The position numbers were made by a program, and so were the translations under genes. Under the pieces are notes generated by a model that saw nothing but the letters and a program-made list of their open reading frames with translations, was not told the origin of the DNA and did not search any database. From JANOXC01 sp031418215 (GTDB lineage Bacteria > Bacteroidota > Bacteroidia > AKYH767-A > OLB10), in NCBI GenBank assembly GCA_031418215.1, contig JANOXC010000174.1:1-56979 (forward strand): 56,979 bases of DNA, given 5' to 3'. This document shows, one piece after another, positions 25,296-34,332 of the stretch. The first letter of the stretch is position 1. Each line of letters starts with the position of its first letter.

Positions 25296-28190
25296 CTACC
25301 TCATTTTAATTTCTTTCTTCCCCTTCTTCACTTTCTCTTTTGTAAAAAGGTCTGCCGTATATTTTTCGTAGCGCTCAAATAAAAATTCCATTCGTTTGGC
25401 TTCACTTGTAAAGGGTTGCGGCCTGTAAGCTAAGTCAACCGCTTTGTCTAACTCGTTATGTGCTTTAATTAAAACTAGTGGCATACCATCAGGTTCATAT
25501 AAATCAGCCATCTTACTATTTGGGAATTCTAATCTTGCATCTAATACTTTTTGTGCGGCTATTTCAATGGCTTTGATTTGTGAGTCTGTTGGGTCTTCTG
25601 GCCAAGGATAATTATTGTAAACTATACTATTTGAATATCTATAGTCACTTTTCAGTCTTCCACAAATGTTTTTGACCCAAGCCATATGCATGAATGAAGT
25701 TAAAATTCCAAAGTGAAATATTTTTGCATTAGGTATTATTAAACAAAGGTTACTAGCAATTTCTTTGGCAGACATAAAACCAATCGGAATATATTTTCTT
25801 CTTTCAGAAGAAACACTTGGAATTATTATGTACTCAGATTCTTCGTGTGACTTAAAAGCAAATTGCGTAGGAATGTCTGCTAATTTTTGCGTATCCTTTC
25901 TTTCACTTTCAAGTCTAAATTTCCTGACATTTCCAATTCTTGACATCAAATATTTTGAAGACTTTAATTCAGAAGGGGCAAAATTTTCAAACCACAAACA
26001 ATACCTAACTCTACCATTAATGAATTCTTCGCTACCATAATATCGTCTAATATATTTTTCAATAAATGGTTCGTTTTTTACAGCTTCATTTCTTTCTTGT
26101 TCATCTAAAATCAACCAACCACCATCAATTGGTTGATTTCCAAATTTTATTTTTGGAACTTTACAAATAGCAGTTGTTCTTTTGTTTATCAATAAATCTT
26201 TTGCATCAACTAAATACGGATTGATATTTTTAACTTTCAATTCATGGGCTTCGCCTTTAATATCTTCATACTCAAAAATGCTCTTGTTAGTCGAGTCGTA
26301 GTTGGCGAATCCGATTATTACACAATAAACTGCAGCATTTCCTTTTGCCTCGTTGCTCCATTTAAAAGTACGGTGAGCAAAATGAATTTTGATTTTGTAT
26401 TTATTCAGCATTTGCCCCCAAAGAATACTCGTTTGTTCGCCTTGAACAATTGAGTTGGTAGAAACAAAGGCCACTTTTGTTTTTGTGTTTTGAATGTATT
26501 TGGCAGCCCTAATATACCAAGCAGTTACATAATCTAAAACTCCGGCACCCTGACTATGATCAAATTCCTTAACAACGGAATCTCTTTGTGATTGGCTCAT
26601 AATTTTCGAGCCAATAAATGGTGGATTCCCTAAAATATAATCAAATTTAATTTCCTCTTTTACTTCAGGTTTTCTGCCCTTATGTATTTTAAAAGTTTCT
26701 GTTCGAACATTTACTGATTTGTATTCAGGTATTGGCTCATCAACTAAAAATATATTGGTGTGTTTTGCAATTACATTTATCTCATTTACCGGGTTTAATA
26801 AACTCTGCCACTCGGTTCTTAACGCGTCACCGTGAACAATTTTAGCCGCTTTTTTCAAAGGCAAACGAACAAAGTATTGTCCAAATTCATTACTTATTTG
26901 CATATTCATTTGGTGGTCGATAAGCCACATTGCAACTTCGGCAATTCGTGCAGGGAATTCTTCATATTCAATGCCGCACATCATATCAACGTCAAGTTGA
27001 ATTATTTCTCTAACGTCAAATACTCTTTGCCCTGTCCTATTTGATGCTCTTAAAATTTCCAATTCCAGTAAACGTAATTCTCGGTAGGTAATAACTAAGA
27101 AGTTACCGCAACCGCACGCAGGGTCAAGGAATTTGAGCTTGCTTAATTTTATATGAAATTCGGGAAGTTTATTTTTATTTTCTTTTATATTTTCAAATTC
27201 CTTCCAAAGGTCGTCCAAGAAAAGCGGTTTGACAAGTTTTAGAATATTGGTTTCACTTGTGTAATGTGCCCCTAAGTTTCTGCGTTCCTTTGGATTCATT
27301 ACGCTTTGAAACATTGAACCAAAAATCGCTGGCGATATTTTGCTCCAGTCAATATAGCAACAGTCTAACAAGGCTTGTCGCATTTTACTATCGAAACTTG
27401 CGGTAGGCAAGTTTTCTTCAAAAAGTTTTCCATTTACATACGGGAAGTCGGCAAGTTGCTCGTCAAGATTTTTAAAACGATTTTCTGTTGCTGTGTTTAG
27501 CACTTGAAAAAGTTCTTGCAGCTTTGAAGCAAGGTCGCTTCCGTCTTCGGCTGTCCGTTGTTCTAAATATTCCTGATATTGCTGTTTGTTAAAAATGGTT
27601 GTGTCTTCGGCAAACAAACAAAACAGAATGCGGACTAAGTAAACTTCTAATGGGTGTCCTGTATAACCAATTTCTTCAAGTCTGTCGTGAAGTTTACCCA
27701 TTAACTCCGCTGCTTTTATGTTTGCAGGGTCTTGTTCTTTGTAAACCTTTTTTTGATAACCTAAAATGTATCCGAAATGTTGAACATTATTTACAAGGTC
27801 GTTCAATTTAAAATCTACATTCTTATCTTCTTCAAGGTCGTAAAGTCTAAAATTTTCAAAGTCAGAAATGAGAATATATTTCGGTAATTCGTGTTGTTTC
27901 AGTCCATGTGTGTAGTCTTTGGCTTGTTGGTATGCTTTGTCAAGGTTTTTACCCCGACTTTTCATTTCAATTAAAATTGTTCCTTTCCAAAGCAAGTCAA
28001 TATAACCGTTTTTATCGTCCAGTTTTTTAACTCTGTGTTCAAAGGTCGAAACACGTTTACTGCTAATACCAAACACATTAAAAAACTCAACTAAAAATGG
28101 TTTTGCGTCTGCTTCTTCGTTAGAAGTGTCAGCCCATTCCTTTGAGAAATTTAATGCTCTATCTTTTATTTCGTTCCAGCTTAATGCCAT
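25296..28190 (-). CDS. Single-chain restriction-methyltransferase, MmeI-like (type IIL)
   Basis: 964 residues. The nuclease signature is D65-x9-E75-x-K77 (YIDLLWKGTILIEMKSRG), the same spacing as the catalytic D-x9-E-x-K of MmeI. A helical region leads to the methyltransferase: SAM motif DPACGCGNF at 356-364 and adenine-methylation motif GNPPF at 521-525. The remaining ~400 residues hold the target recognition domain (YGSEEFINGRVRYCLWFENF...YPWP) and a charged tail. One chain would both methylate and cut DNA near the same site, so no partner gene is needed; the RhuM gene 200 bases downstream is the only neighbour. The recognition sequence cannot be read from here. No frameshift is seen. Confidence 0.88.
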   Translation of the reverse strand: MALSWNEIKDRALNFSKEWADTSNEEADAKPFLVEFFNVFGISSKRVSTFEHRVKKLDDKNGYIDLLWKGTILIEMKSRGKNLDKAYQQAKDYTHGLKQHELPKYILISDFENFRLYDLEEDKNVDFKLNDLVNNVQHFGYILGYQKKVYKEQDPANIKAAELMGKLHDRLEEIGYTGHPLEVYLVRILFCLFAEDTTIFNKQQYQEYLEQRTAEDGSDLASKLQELFQVLNTATENRFKNLDEQLADFPYVNGKLFEENLPTASFDSKMRQALLDCCYIDWSKISPAIFGSMFQSVMNPKERRNLGAHYTSETNILKLVKPLFLDDLWKEFENIKENKNKLPEFHIKLSKLKFLDPACGCGNFLVITYRELRLLELEILRASNRTGQRVFDVREIIQLDVDMMCGIEYEEFPARIAEVAMWLIDHQMNMQISNEFGQYFVRLPLKKAAKIVHGDALRTEWQSLLNPVNEINVIAKHTNIFLVDEPIPEYKSVNVRTETFKIHKGRKPEVKEEIKFDYILGNPPFIGSKIMSQSQRDSVVKEFDHSQGAGVLDYVTAWYIRAAKYIQNTKTKVAFVSTNSIVQGEQTSILWGQMLNKYKIKIHFAHRTFKWSNEAKGNAAVYCVIIGFANYDSTNKSIFEYEDIKGEAHELKVKNINPYLVDAKDLLINKRTTAICKVPKIKFGNQPIDGGWLILDEQERNEAVKNEPFIEKYIRRYYGSEEFINGRVRYCLWFENFAPSELKSSKYLMSRIGNVRKFRLESERKDTQKLADIPTQFAFKSHEESEYIIIPSVSSERRKYIPIGFMSAKEIASNLCLIIPNAKIFHFGILTSFMHMAWVKNICGRLKSDYRYSNSIVYNNYPWPEDPTDSQIKAIEIAAQKVLDARLEFPNSKMADLYEPDGMPLVLIKAHNELDKAVDLAYRPQPFTSEAKRMEFLFERYEKYTADLFTKEKVKKGKKEIKMR

Positions 28191-28605
28191 TCTTAAATTG
28201 TGAGGTTGCTAAGGTAATTATTAAAATATCCGCTATCGACATTTGGTGTGGTGGGAAAATTTAGCTCCTTTGGTTTTTCCGTGTTTTACTTTGATTCAGC
28301 AAAAACCCAATATGCCATTTGTGCGGTCGGCGGTCTTTTTACAATGAGTCATAACGGTTTACGCGCAGCTGTTGGGCAAACAGATTAGCGTTAGTATGAC
28401 AAATTTAAAATATAAAGCAATTGCAACAAATCGTTATGAAGTCCACCCCAAAGAGTGAAAAAATTAAACGCGACATTTGACTTGAATGTATATTCCATAA
28501 CATTGCCAATATCTTAAAATAACCGTAGCTATTTAGCCCAGGATATCCCAACTTATTATCACTCGAAGCAATTTTTCGAAGGATGAAATAATGCCTAACA
28601 ACAAA
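28191..28605. other. Intergenic region at the edge of the defence genes
   Basis: About 415 bases without a gene. It holds an imperfect inverted repeat with arms at 28,350-28,360 and 28,428-28,438. No promoter as good as the consensus is seen for the MmeI-like gene. Confidence 0.5.
28350..28438. repeat. Inverted repeat with CATAACGGTTT ends, 89 bp
   Basis: CATAACGGTTT on the left and AAATCGTTATG on the right pair at 10 of 11 positions. The core contains GCGCAGCTG and TTAGCGTTAGTATGAC. It could be a small non-autonomous mobile element, an attC-like site, or an RNA hairpin; it lies just outside the restriction gene. Confidence 0.5.
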
Positions 28606-29652
28606 TTACTGCTTCACCCTTGACAATCCATCAGCGGCTAGTGCATACGTCGGTTGAATTCGCAAAGCAGCTTCATAATCTTCTTTTGCCATCACGAGGT
28701 TACCAACTGTTTCATAACACAATCCGCGATTATATATAGCTTCTGCATAGGAAGGATCGGCATTGATAGCATCGGTAAAATGTTTTATCGCCTGATCATT
28801 TACTTTGAGGTATTGATAATGGATGTACCCTAAATTAAAATGCGCATTTTTATTTTTCGGATTCAAAAGTGTGATGCTAGTATAATCCTGTATCGCTTTG
28901 TCATAATCATGTTGGTGTTCCTGGTACCACATACCACGTCCATACAAAGCTTCTTCACTGCGTGGATCAACATTAATGGCTCCATTGAAATATTGTAATG
29001 CCAGTTTATTGTTTTTCATTGTATATATTATACCCAACTGCATAAACGGATCATAATACTTCGCATCCTGTTCAATAGCAGTTTGAAAACTTGAAATAGA
29101 CTTCGCTGTATCACCCATTTCTTTATACGCCATTCCCTTCATGAAATAGGCTTTGGGATTGTGGATATCCACTTTCAAAATATCGTTCAGGTATTTAAAC
29201 ACCTTGTCATACTGCCGTGCGATGAAATACAATTCGGCAAGCTTCATGTTACCCTCCTTGTTTTTTGGCTCCAGTGATAAACATTTCTCCAGTGCTGCTT
29301 TGGCAACGCCGGGTTTGTTGGCGGCAAGCGATAGATCAGAAAGGGTGATAAAGTAGGCTGCTTTGGTAGTATCAAGTCCTAACACCTTTTTTACATCCAG
29401 GGCGGCCTTTTCAAATTCATGCCGCTGCATATATAATTTAGCCCGATCATTATATAAAGCAGCATTGGCAGGATCTGCCTGAATTTTCAAATCCAGCTCT
29501 GAAATTTTTTTTCCTGAGGTTGAAGTATCAACTGATGCAGTAATAGTTGCTTCTTCTTTAACTTCCTCCGGCTTTTGTTTGCAGGAGTTAATAAAGACTC
29601 CGCCGAATACAATAATCAAAATTGCAAAATAATTTTTCTTCAAAATTTTCAT
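28606..29652 (-). CDS. TPR lipoprotein
   Basis: 348 residues. The N-terminus (MKILKKNYFAILIIVFGGVFINSC) has a lipobox ending in Cys24, so the mature protein is probably membrane-anchored. At least seven tetratricopeptide repeats follow from ~residue 50 (AALYNDRAKLYMQRHEFEKAALDVKKVL; AYFMKGMAYKEMGDTAKSISSFQTAI; AIYNRGLCYETVGNLVMAKEDYEAAL). TPRs mediate protein-protein contacts; partners are unknown. It precedes recA on the same strand, downstream of a repeat-filled spacer, and is probably a separate unit. Confidence 0.88.
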   Translation of the reverse strand: MKILKKNYFAILIIVFGGVFINSCKQKPEEVKEEATITASVDTSTSGKKISELDLKIQADPANAALYNDRAKLYMQRHEFEKAALDVKKVLGLDTTKAAYFITLSDLSLAANKPGVAKAALEKCLSLEPKNKEGNMKLAELYFIARQYDKVFKYLNDILKVDIHNPKAYFMKGMAYKEMGDTAKSISSFQTAIEQDAKYYDPFMQLGIIYTMKNNKLALQYFNGAINVDPRSEEALYGRGMWYQEHQHDYDKAIQDYTSITLLNPKNKNAHFNLGYIHYQYLKVNDQAIKHFTDAINADPSYAEAIYNRGLCYETVGNLVMAKEDYEAALRIQPTYALAADGLSRVKQ

Positions 29653-29711
29653 TCCTTGATATTGACTATTTAATTAGTGATGCTCTGATACTAAATTGAT
29701 TCAAATAAAAT

Positions 29712-29807
29712 AACCACAAAGGACACTGGGGATACACGGAGTACACAGGTTGAAAATTATTACTTTCCCCGTGAACTTTGTGATCTTCCTTTGTGCACTT
29801 TGTGGTT
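29712..29807. repeat. Imperfect inverted repeat (AACCACAAAG...CTTTGTGGTT)
   Basis: Outer arms AACCACAAAG and CTTTGTGGTT pair perfectly over 10 bp, with further decayed complementarity inside. It fills the spacer between the TPR lipoprotein gene and recA. A degraded relative seems to lie near 9,670-9,755. Confidence 0.6.
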
Positions 29808-29852
29808 TAATATTTCCTGACGCTGGTCAGTAGTTATTTAATGTTGTTTTTA

Positions 29853-30863
29853 CTAATGTTTTGCAGCCAGTACTTCACGTATTTTCAATTCGATTTCTTC
29901 GGCCATTTCAGGATTGTCGTTCAACATTTGTTTTACTGAATCACGACCCTGTCCGATCTTAGTATCACCATAGCTGAACCATGAACCGCTTTTCTTGATG
30001 ATATTGGTGTCAACACCCATATCAACTATTTCGCCGGTACGTGAAATACCTTCTCCATAAAGAATGTCAAACTCAGCAGTACGGAATGGAGGAGCAACTT
30101 TATTCTTCACAATCTTCACCTTGGTGCGGTTACCTACAACCACATCTCCTTCCTTGATCTGCGCCTGACGACGGATATCTAGCCTTACTGATGCATAAAA
30201 CTTCAATGCATTTCCGCCAGTAGTGGTTTCAGGATTACCAAACATCACACCAATCTTTTCACGCAATTGGTTGATGAAAATACAGCAGCAACCGGTGCGG
30301 CTGATGGTAGCAGTAAGCTTACGCAAAGCCTGCGACATCAAACGTGCATGTAATCCCATCTTACTATCGCCCATCTCCCCTTCTATTTCACTCTTTGGAG
30401 TTAAAGCAGCAACAGAGTCGATAACAATGATATCAATTGCTCCAGAACGAATCAGGTTATCGGTGATTTCCAATGCCTGCTCGCCATTATCAGGCTGAGA
30501 GATCAATAAATTCTCGATGTCCACGCCTAATTTCTGGGCATAGAAACGGTCGAAGGCATGTTCTGCATCAATGAATGCAGCAATTCCGCCATTACGTTGT
30601 ACTTCTGCAATGGCATGAATCGCCAATGTAGTTTTACCCGATGATTCAGGACCGTAAATCTCAACTACCCTTCCTTTAGGCAATCCACCAATACCCAATG
30701 CCATGTCGAGCGCAATGGAGCCTGTAGAAATAGACTCCACCTGATCGATGGCATCATCACCCATACGCATGATGGTTCCTTTTCCGTACGTCTTTTCAAT
30801 CTTGTCAATTGCAAGTTGTAATACTTTTAATTTCTCTTTTGATTCTGCTGCTTCTGTTGCCAT
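29853..30863 (-). CDS. recA: Recombinase A
   Basis: Forms filaments on single-stranded DNA for strand exchange and SOS induction. 336 residues, normal length. Walker A GPESSGKT at 71-78; the family core follows (IAAFIDAEHAFD, IIVIDSVAAL, INQLREKIGVMFGNPETTTGGNALKFYAS). It is transcribed alone, with a likely -7 element at 30,908-30,915. No LexA box was recognised upstream. Confidence 0.98.
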   Translation of the reverse strand: MATEAAESKEKLKVLQLAIDKIEKTYGKGTIMRMGDDAIDQVESISTGSIALDMALGIGGLPKGRVVEIYGPESSGKTTLAIHAIAEVQRNGGIAAFIDAEHAFDRFYAQKLGVDIENLLISQPDNGEQALEITDNLIRSGAIDIIVIDSVAALTPKSEIEGEMGDSKMGLHARLMSQALRKLTATISRTGCCCIFINQLREKIGVMFGNPETTTGGNALKFYASVRLDIRRQAQIKEGDVVVGNRTKVKIVKNKVAPPFRTAEFDILYGEGISRTGEIVDMGVDTNIIKKSGSWFSYGDTKIGQGRDSVKQMLNDNPEMAEEIELKIREVLAAKH

Positions 30864-30907
30864 GATTTTGTCTTTTTATTTGTTTAATTTCATTAAGGTT
30901 AGCTTAA

Positions 30908-30915
30908 CAAAAGTG
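30908..30915 (-). promoter_or_regulatory. Candidate recA -7 element
   Basis: On the minus strand CACTTTTG, one base from TAnnTTTG; the start codon is about 45 bases downstream. The -33 element is not evident. Confidence 0.4.
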
Positions 30916-31448
30916 CGAATGATTTGGAGAAAAGAAAAGGAAAATACGCTATTTAGTTTTAAACAAAATAACTGAACTACAAGCAATTAGCAATAATCTT
31001 GATAACTATAGTCAAAAGCAGCTAGCAATTTGTGCGTATTTTGATTGCAATACAATCAAAAGGAAAGCTGATTTTGAACCGCTTTGAATTATAAGACTAA
31101 AAACAATAGGCTTCTTTATTAATGGATCAGGAACTTCGTTTTAAATAAGTCATCTTTTTTATGATTGGAATAATACCCTTTATTAAATTAACTCATTATA
31201 TATATAGAAGACTCCAACAACAAGGACAACTCCCCTATGTTTTGAGAACTAGTCCCTCTTTGGCACCCTAGAAAGTTAATAAAGAGCTGTTGATTACAAT
31301 AGGATGTTAACTTAAAATGGCTTCCAGTATTGAATTTCTATAGGAATTTAAGCGGTTAATAAAATTTAAAAGGATAAATGGTAAGGGCAACAAATGATTC
31401 TACATTTGATCAGCTGCTTAAACGTGTAGCCGTATTCTAATTAACCTT

Positions 31449-31462
31449 CCCGAGTACTCGGG
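31449..31462. repeat. Perfect 14-bp palindrome CCCGAGTACTCGGG
   Basis: Self-complementary and located 17 bases before the ATG at 31,480. Similar short palindromes are at 32,186, 39,731 and inside the cyclase gene. It could be a dispersed repeat or a hairpin in the 5' untranslated region. Confidence 0.6.
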
Positions 31463-31479
31463 ACTAAAACCAAAAAAAA

Positions 31480-31902
31480 ATGAAAACAAACAAAATTCTT
31501 CTTGGCGGACTAGCCGGTGGCGTAGCATTCTTCTTACTCGGTTGGCTTATTTATGGAATGGTAATGATGGATTATATGATGGCCAATCAAAACCAATGCG
31601 CCATGCGGCCTATGGAAAATATGATTTGGTGGGCATTGATTGCGGGCAACTTTGCCTGGGGTTTTGCTTATGCCTTTATTTTCAGCTGGGCAAACATCAA
31701 CAGTTTTGCCGGTGGATTAAAAGCCGGAATAATCATAGGATTGTTTATCTCTATTTCTATTGATTTGAGCTACTTTGCGATGAGTACGATGTTCAGCGGT
31801 CTCACTGCTGTTGCAGTTGATGTCATAGCCGGTACTGTTATGTCGGGCATTGGTGGAGGATTAATTGCACAGGTAATGGGTATGGGAAAAAAGGAAGGAT
31901 AG
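31480..31902 (+). CDS. Small inner-membrane protein of unknown function
   Basis: 140 residues. Four hydrophobic segments are visible: ~8-30, 48-70, 80-100 and 108-132 (e.g. ILLGGLAGGVAFFLLGWLIYG; WWALIAGNFAWGFAYAFIF). A Met-rich loop (GMVMMDYMMANQNQCAMRPMENM) lies between the first two. The glycine-rich pattern is compatible with DUF1761-like proteins, but no catalytic residues are visible. The terminator at 32,049 is its likely end. Confidence 0.8.
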   Translation: MKTNKILLGGLAGGVAFFLLGWLIYGMVMMDYMMANQNQCAMRPMENMIWWALIAGNFAWGFAYAFIFSWANINSFAGGLKAGIIIGLFISISIDLSYFAMSTMFSGLTAVAVDVIAGTVMSGIGGGLIAQVMGMGKKEG

Positions 31903-32048
31903 CAATGAAAGCATTATCAAGAGCCAAGTACCACTATCCTACGCTCATTTGCTACGGATAGTAAAAAGTATCAAGATAAAAGTATCAGGAATAGCAAATC
32001 CAAGTTTTTAATATCATCCTCAATTATCGGAAGCATTGTTTTACATTT

Positions 32049-32080
32049 AATAGCCCGGGAATTGATTCCCGGGCTATTTT
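32049..32080 (+). terminator. Terminator after the small membrane protein gene
   Basis: A 13-bp stem AATAGCCCGGGAA/TTCCCGGGCTATT with a 4-base loop and a T run. Confidence 0.85.
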
Positions 32081-32185
32081 TATTAATATATATAAAATTT
32101 TTTGATGATTAAAAATAAAACGCTGCGGAATTATCCGGAGGATTCAATCTCTTTTGTTTTGAATGTTGATTTTTCATCATTAACA

Positions 32186-32201
32186 CAGGAATTAATTCCT
32201 G
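32186..32201. repeat. Perfect 16-bp palindrome CAGGAATTAATTCCTG
   Basis: Self-complementary, and related to the central part of the terminator at 32,049 (GGGAATTGATTCCC). Possibly a decayed terminator copy or a dispersed palindrome. Confidence 0.55.
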
Positions 32202-32216
32202 GACTAATAAAAATAC

Positions 32217-32252
32217 AAAAAAAAACGCTCCGGTATAACCTGAAGCGTTTTA
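32217..32252 (-). terminator. Terminator of the atpD-atpC transcript
   Basis: On the minus strand AAACGCTTCAGG, a short loop, and CCGGAGCGTTT (with one bulge and one G-T pair), followed by eight or more Ts. It lies 56 bases after the atpC stop. Confidence 0.75.
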
Positions 32253-32307
32253 TTTAATATTAACTTATGTCTTAATACTAACTACTTGATGCTTGATACT
32301 AATTTCT

Positions 32308-32547
32308 CTAAGCGCTCTCCGCCAGTATCACCACCTTGTTCTTTAGCATCTCCACTACACCGCCATGCACATCAAATGTTTCTTCGCCGCCTTTGGTTTT
32401 GATTTTTACTTTCCCATTGACCAACGTTGAAATGATGGCGGCATGGTTATCCAACATCTGGAACTGACCATCAGCACCGGGAACCAATACGGAACTTACT
32501 TCGCCTTCGAAGACTTTTTTATCGGGGGTGATTATTTCTAGGAACAT
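32308..32547 (-). CDS. atpC: ATP synthase epsilon subunit, short form
   Basis: Part of the F1 central stalk. Only 79 residues: the N-terminal beta-sandwich is complete (MFLEIITPDKKVFEGEVSSVLVPGADGQFQMLDNHAAII...VHGGVVEMLKNKVVILAESA), but the C-terminal helical hairpin is absent. That hairpin is the inhibitory element in long epsilon subunits, so epsilon inhibition as in E. coli is unlikely. Short forms are known from other members of this phylum. It is 127 bases downstream of atpD, across a large inverted repeat. Confidence 0.93.
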   Translation of the reverse strand: MFLEIITPDKKVFEGEVSSVLVPGADGQFQMLDNHAAIISTLVNGKVKIKTKGGEETFDVHGGVVEMLKNKVVILAESA

Positions 32548-32559
32548 GATTATGCTGTT

Positions 32560-32669
32560 ATCAACGAATACGAATGATTACGAATTTACGAATATGATTT
32601 TGCCTTGAAGCATGCCAACTCTAGCGATTTACCGATTCGTATATTCGTATAAATTCGTTATTCGTTGAT
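32560..32669. repeat. Inverted repeat between atpD and atpC
   Basis: Imperfect ~35-bp arms begin ATCAACGAATACGAAT... on the left and end ...ATTCGTTATTCGTTGAT on the right, separated by ~40 bases. It fills nearly the whole spacer. If transcribed it would form a long stem between two subunit genes that must be made in a 3:1 ratio. Confidence 0.7.
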
Positions 32670-32674
32670 GCATT

Positions 32675-34177
32675 TTAGTTTGCTTCTGCTAATAATTTCT
32701 TTCCTTTTTCTATTGCATCATCAATGTTTCCAACAAGGTTGAATGCTCCTTCGGGATACTGATCCACTTCACCATTCATGATCATGTTAAAGCCTTTGAT
32801 GGTTTCTTCGATTGGAACCAAAACTCCTTTCAATCCGGTGAACTGTTCAGCAACGTGGAAAGGTTGCGACAAGAAACGTTGAACGCGTCGTGCACGGTGT
32901 ACCACTTGCTTATCTTCATCACTTAATTCATCCATACCAAGGATGGCAATAATATCTTGTAACTCTTTGTAACGCTGTAAAAGATTTTTCACACGCTCAG
33001 CGCAACTGTAATGTGCTTCACCCAATACTGCTGCTGAAAGGATACGTGAGGTTGAATCCAGTGGATCCACAGCAGGATAAATACCTAACTCGGCTATCTT
33101 ACGGCTTAATACGGTTGTTGCATCTAAGTGAGCAAATGTTGTTGCAGGAGCAGGATCGGTCAAGTCATCAGCAGGTACGTAAACGGCCTGAACTGAAGTG
33201 ATAGATCCACGCTTGGTTGATGTAATTCTTTCCTGCATCAACCCCATCTCAGTTGCCAATGTTGGTTGATATCCTACGGCTGATGGCATACGGCCTAAAA
33301 GCGCCGATACTTCGGAACCTGCTTGTGTAAAGCGGAAGATGTTATCAATAAAGAATAATATATCGCGGCCGCCTGAAGTACCATCACCATCGCGGAAATG
33401 TTCTGCAACGGTCAATCCTGACAAAGCCACACGTGCACGTGCACCCGGAGGCTCATTCATCTGTCCGAAAACCAAGGTTGCTTTGGAGTCTTTCATTTTT
33501 TCGTAATCTACTTTTGAAAGATCCCATCCACCGGCTTCCATGCTATGTTTAAATTCATCACCATAGTTGATTACACCTGATTCCAAAAACTCTCTTAAAA
33601 GATCATTTCCTTCACGGGTACGCTCACCAACACCGGCAAATACTGATAATCCTGAATAAGCTTTGGCAATATTGTTTACCAATTCCATAATCAATACGGT
33701 TTTACCAACACCGGCACCACCGAATAAACCAATCTTTCCCCCTTTTGCATAAGGCTCGAGCAAGTCGATTACTTTAATTCCTGTAAAAAGTACTTCAGCT
33801 TCTGTACTTAAGTCCTCAAAACGAGGCGGGTCGCGGTGAATCGGTAATCCACCTTCTTTAGTAACTTGTTTCATCCCATCAACAGCTTCTCCTACCACAT
33901 TAAAAAGACGGCCTTTGATAGCATCGCCAACCGGCATGCGGATGGCCATTCCTGTAGCAACAACTTCCATTCCGCGAACCAATCCGTCAGTGGAGTCCAT
34001 GGCTATGGCACGGACAGTGTCTTCACCAACATGCTGCTGGCATTCCAAAACTATTTTTGTTCCATCAGGGCGGCTGATTTCCAATGCTTCCAGGATATTT
34101 GGGAGCTCTGTTCCTTCAGAATCAAAACTTACATCGATTACGGGCCCGATTACCTGGACGATTTTACCTTTATTCAT
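32675..34177 (-). CDS. atpD: ATP synthase F1 beta subunit
   Basis: Catalytic subunit of F1. 500 residues, normal for the family. Walker A GGAGVGKT at 153-160, the ERTREGND block, RDILFFIDNIFRFTQAGSEVSALLGRMPSAVGYQPTL and YVPADDLTDPAPATTFAHLD are all present. It pairs with atpC in a two-gene unit separate from the other ATP synthase genes, as usual in this phylum. A preceding TATTTTCG on the minus strand resembles a -7 element but is one base off. Confidence 0.98.
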   Translation of the reverse strand: MNKGKIVQVIGPVIDVSFDSEGTELPNILEALEISRPDGTKIVLECQQHVGEDTVRAIAMDSTDGLVRGMEVVATGMAIRMPVGDAIKGRLFNVVGEAVDGMKQVTKEGGLPIHRDPPRFEDLSTEAEVLFTGIKVIDLLEPYAKGGKIGLFGGAGVGKTVLIMELVNNIAKAYSGLSVFAGVGERTREGNDLLREFLESGVINYGDEFKHSMEAGGWDLSKVDYEKMKDSKATLVFGQMNEPPGARARVALSGLTVAEHFRDGDGTSGGRDILFFIDNIFRFTQAGSEVSALLGRMPSAVGYQPTLATEMGLMQERITSTKRGSITSVQAVYVPADDLTDPAPATTFAHLDATTVLSRKIAELGIYPAVDPLDSTSRILSAAVLGEAHYSCAERVKNLLQRYKELQDIIAILGMDELSDEDKQVVHRARRVQRFLSQPFHVAEQFTGLKGVLVPIEETIKGFNMIMNGEVDQYPEGAFNLVGNIDDAIEKGKKLLAEAN

Positions 34178-34332
34178 TTTAAGCTGGATTTTTGTTTTTG
34201 AGAGCGCGAAAATAGCCTAAAAAAGGAAACAACAGCAGAAAAATTGAAGCTTTTAAAGGTGCTTACTTTTCAACAAATAGGGAAATGGAAGGCAATATCC
34301 TTAAAAGCAAGGACCAGCCTGAATCCCCTGAA

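Larger units (their letters stand above)
30864..31479. other. Long intergenic region between recA and a small membrane protein gene
   Basis: Contains the recA -7 candidate, a TTTTGATTG-caata-CAATCAAAA inverted repeat (31,039-31,061), and a CCCGAGTACTCGGG palindrome just before the next gene. No open frame looks coding. Confidence 0.45.
31903..32307. other. Intergenic region with two terminators facing each other
   Basis: Holds the terminator of the membrane protein gene (32,049-32,080), a CAGGAATTAATTCCTG palindrome at 32,186-32,201, and the atpC terminator (32,217-32,252). Then a repeat-like stretch (CTTGATGCTTGATACTA) runs to the atpC stop. No gene. Confidence 0.6.

Noticed and set aside
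28350..28438. An integron attC site
   Set aside because: Ends resemble an inverted repeat, but the attC core site patterns (GTTRRRY/RYYYAAC) and an integrase were not found.
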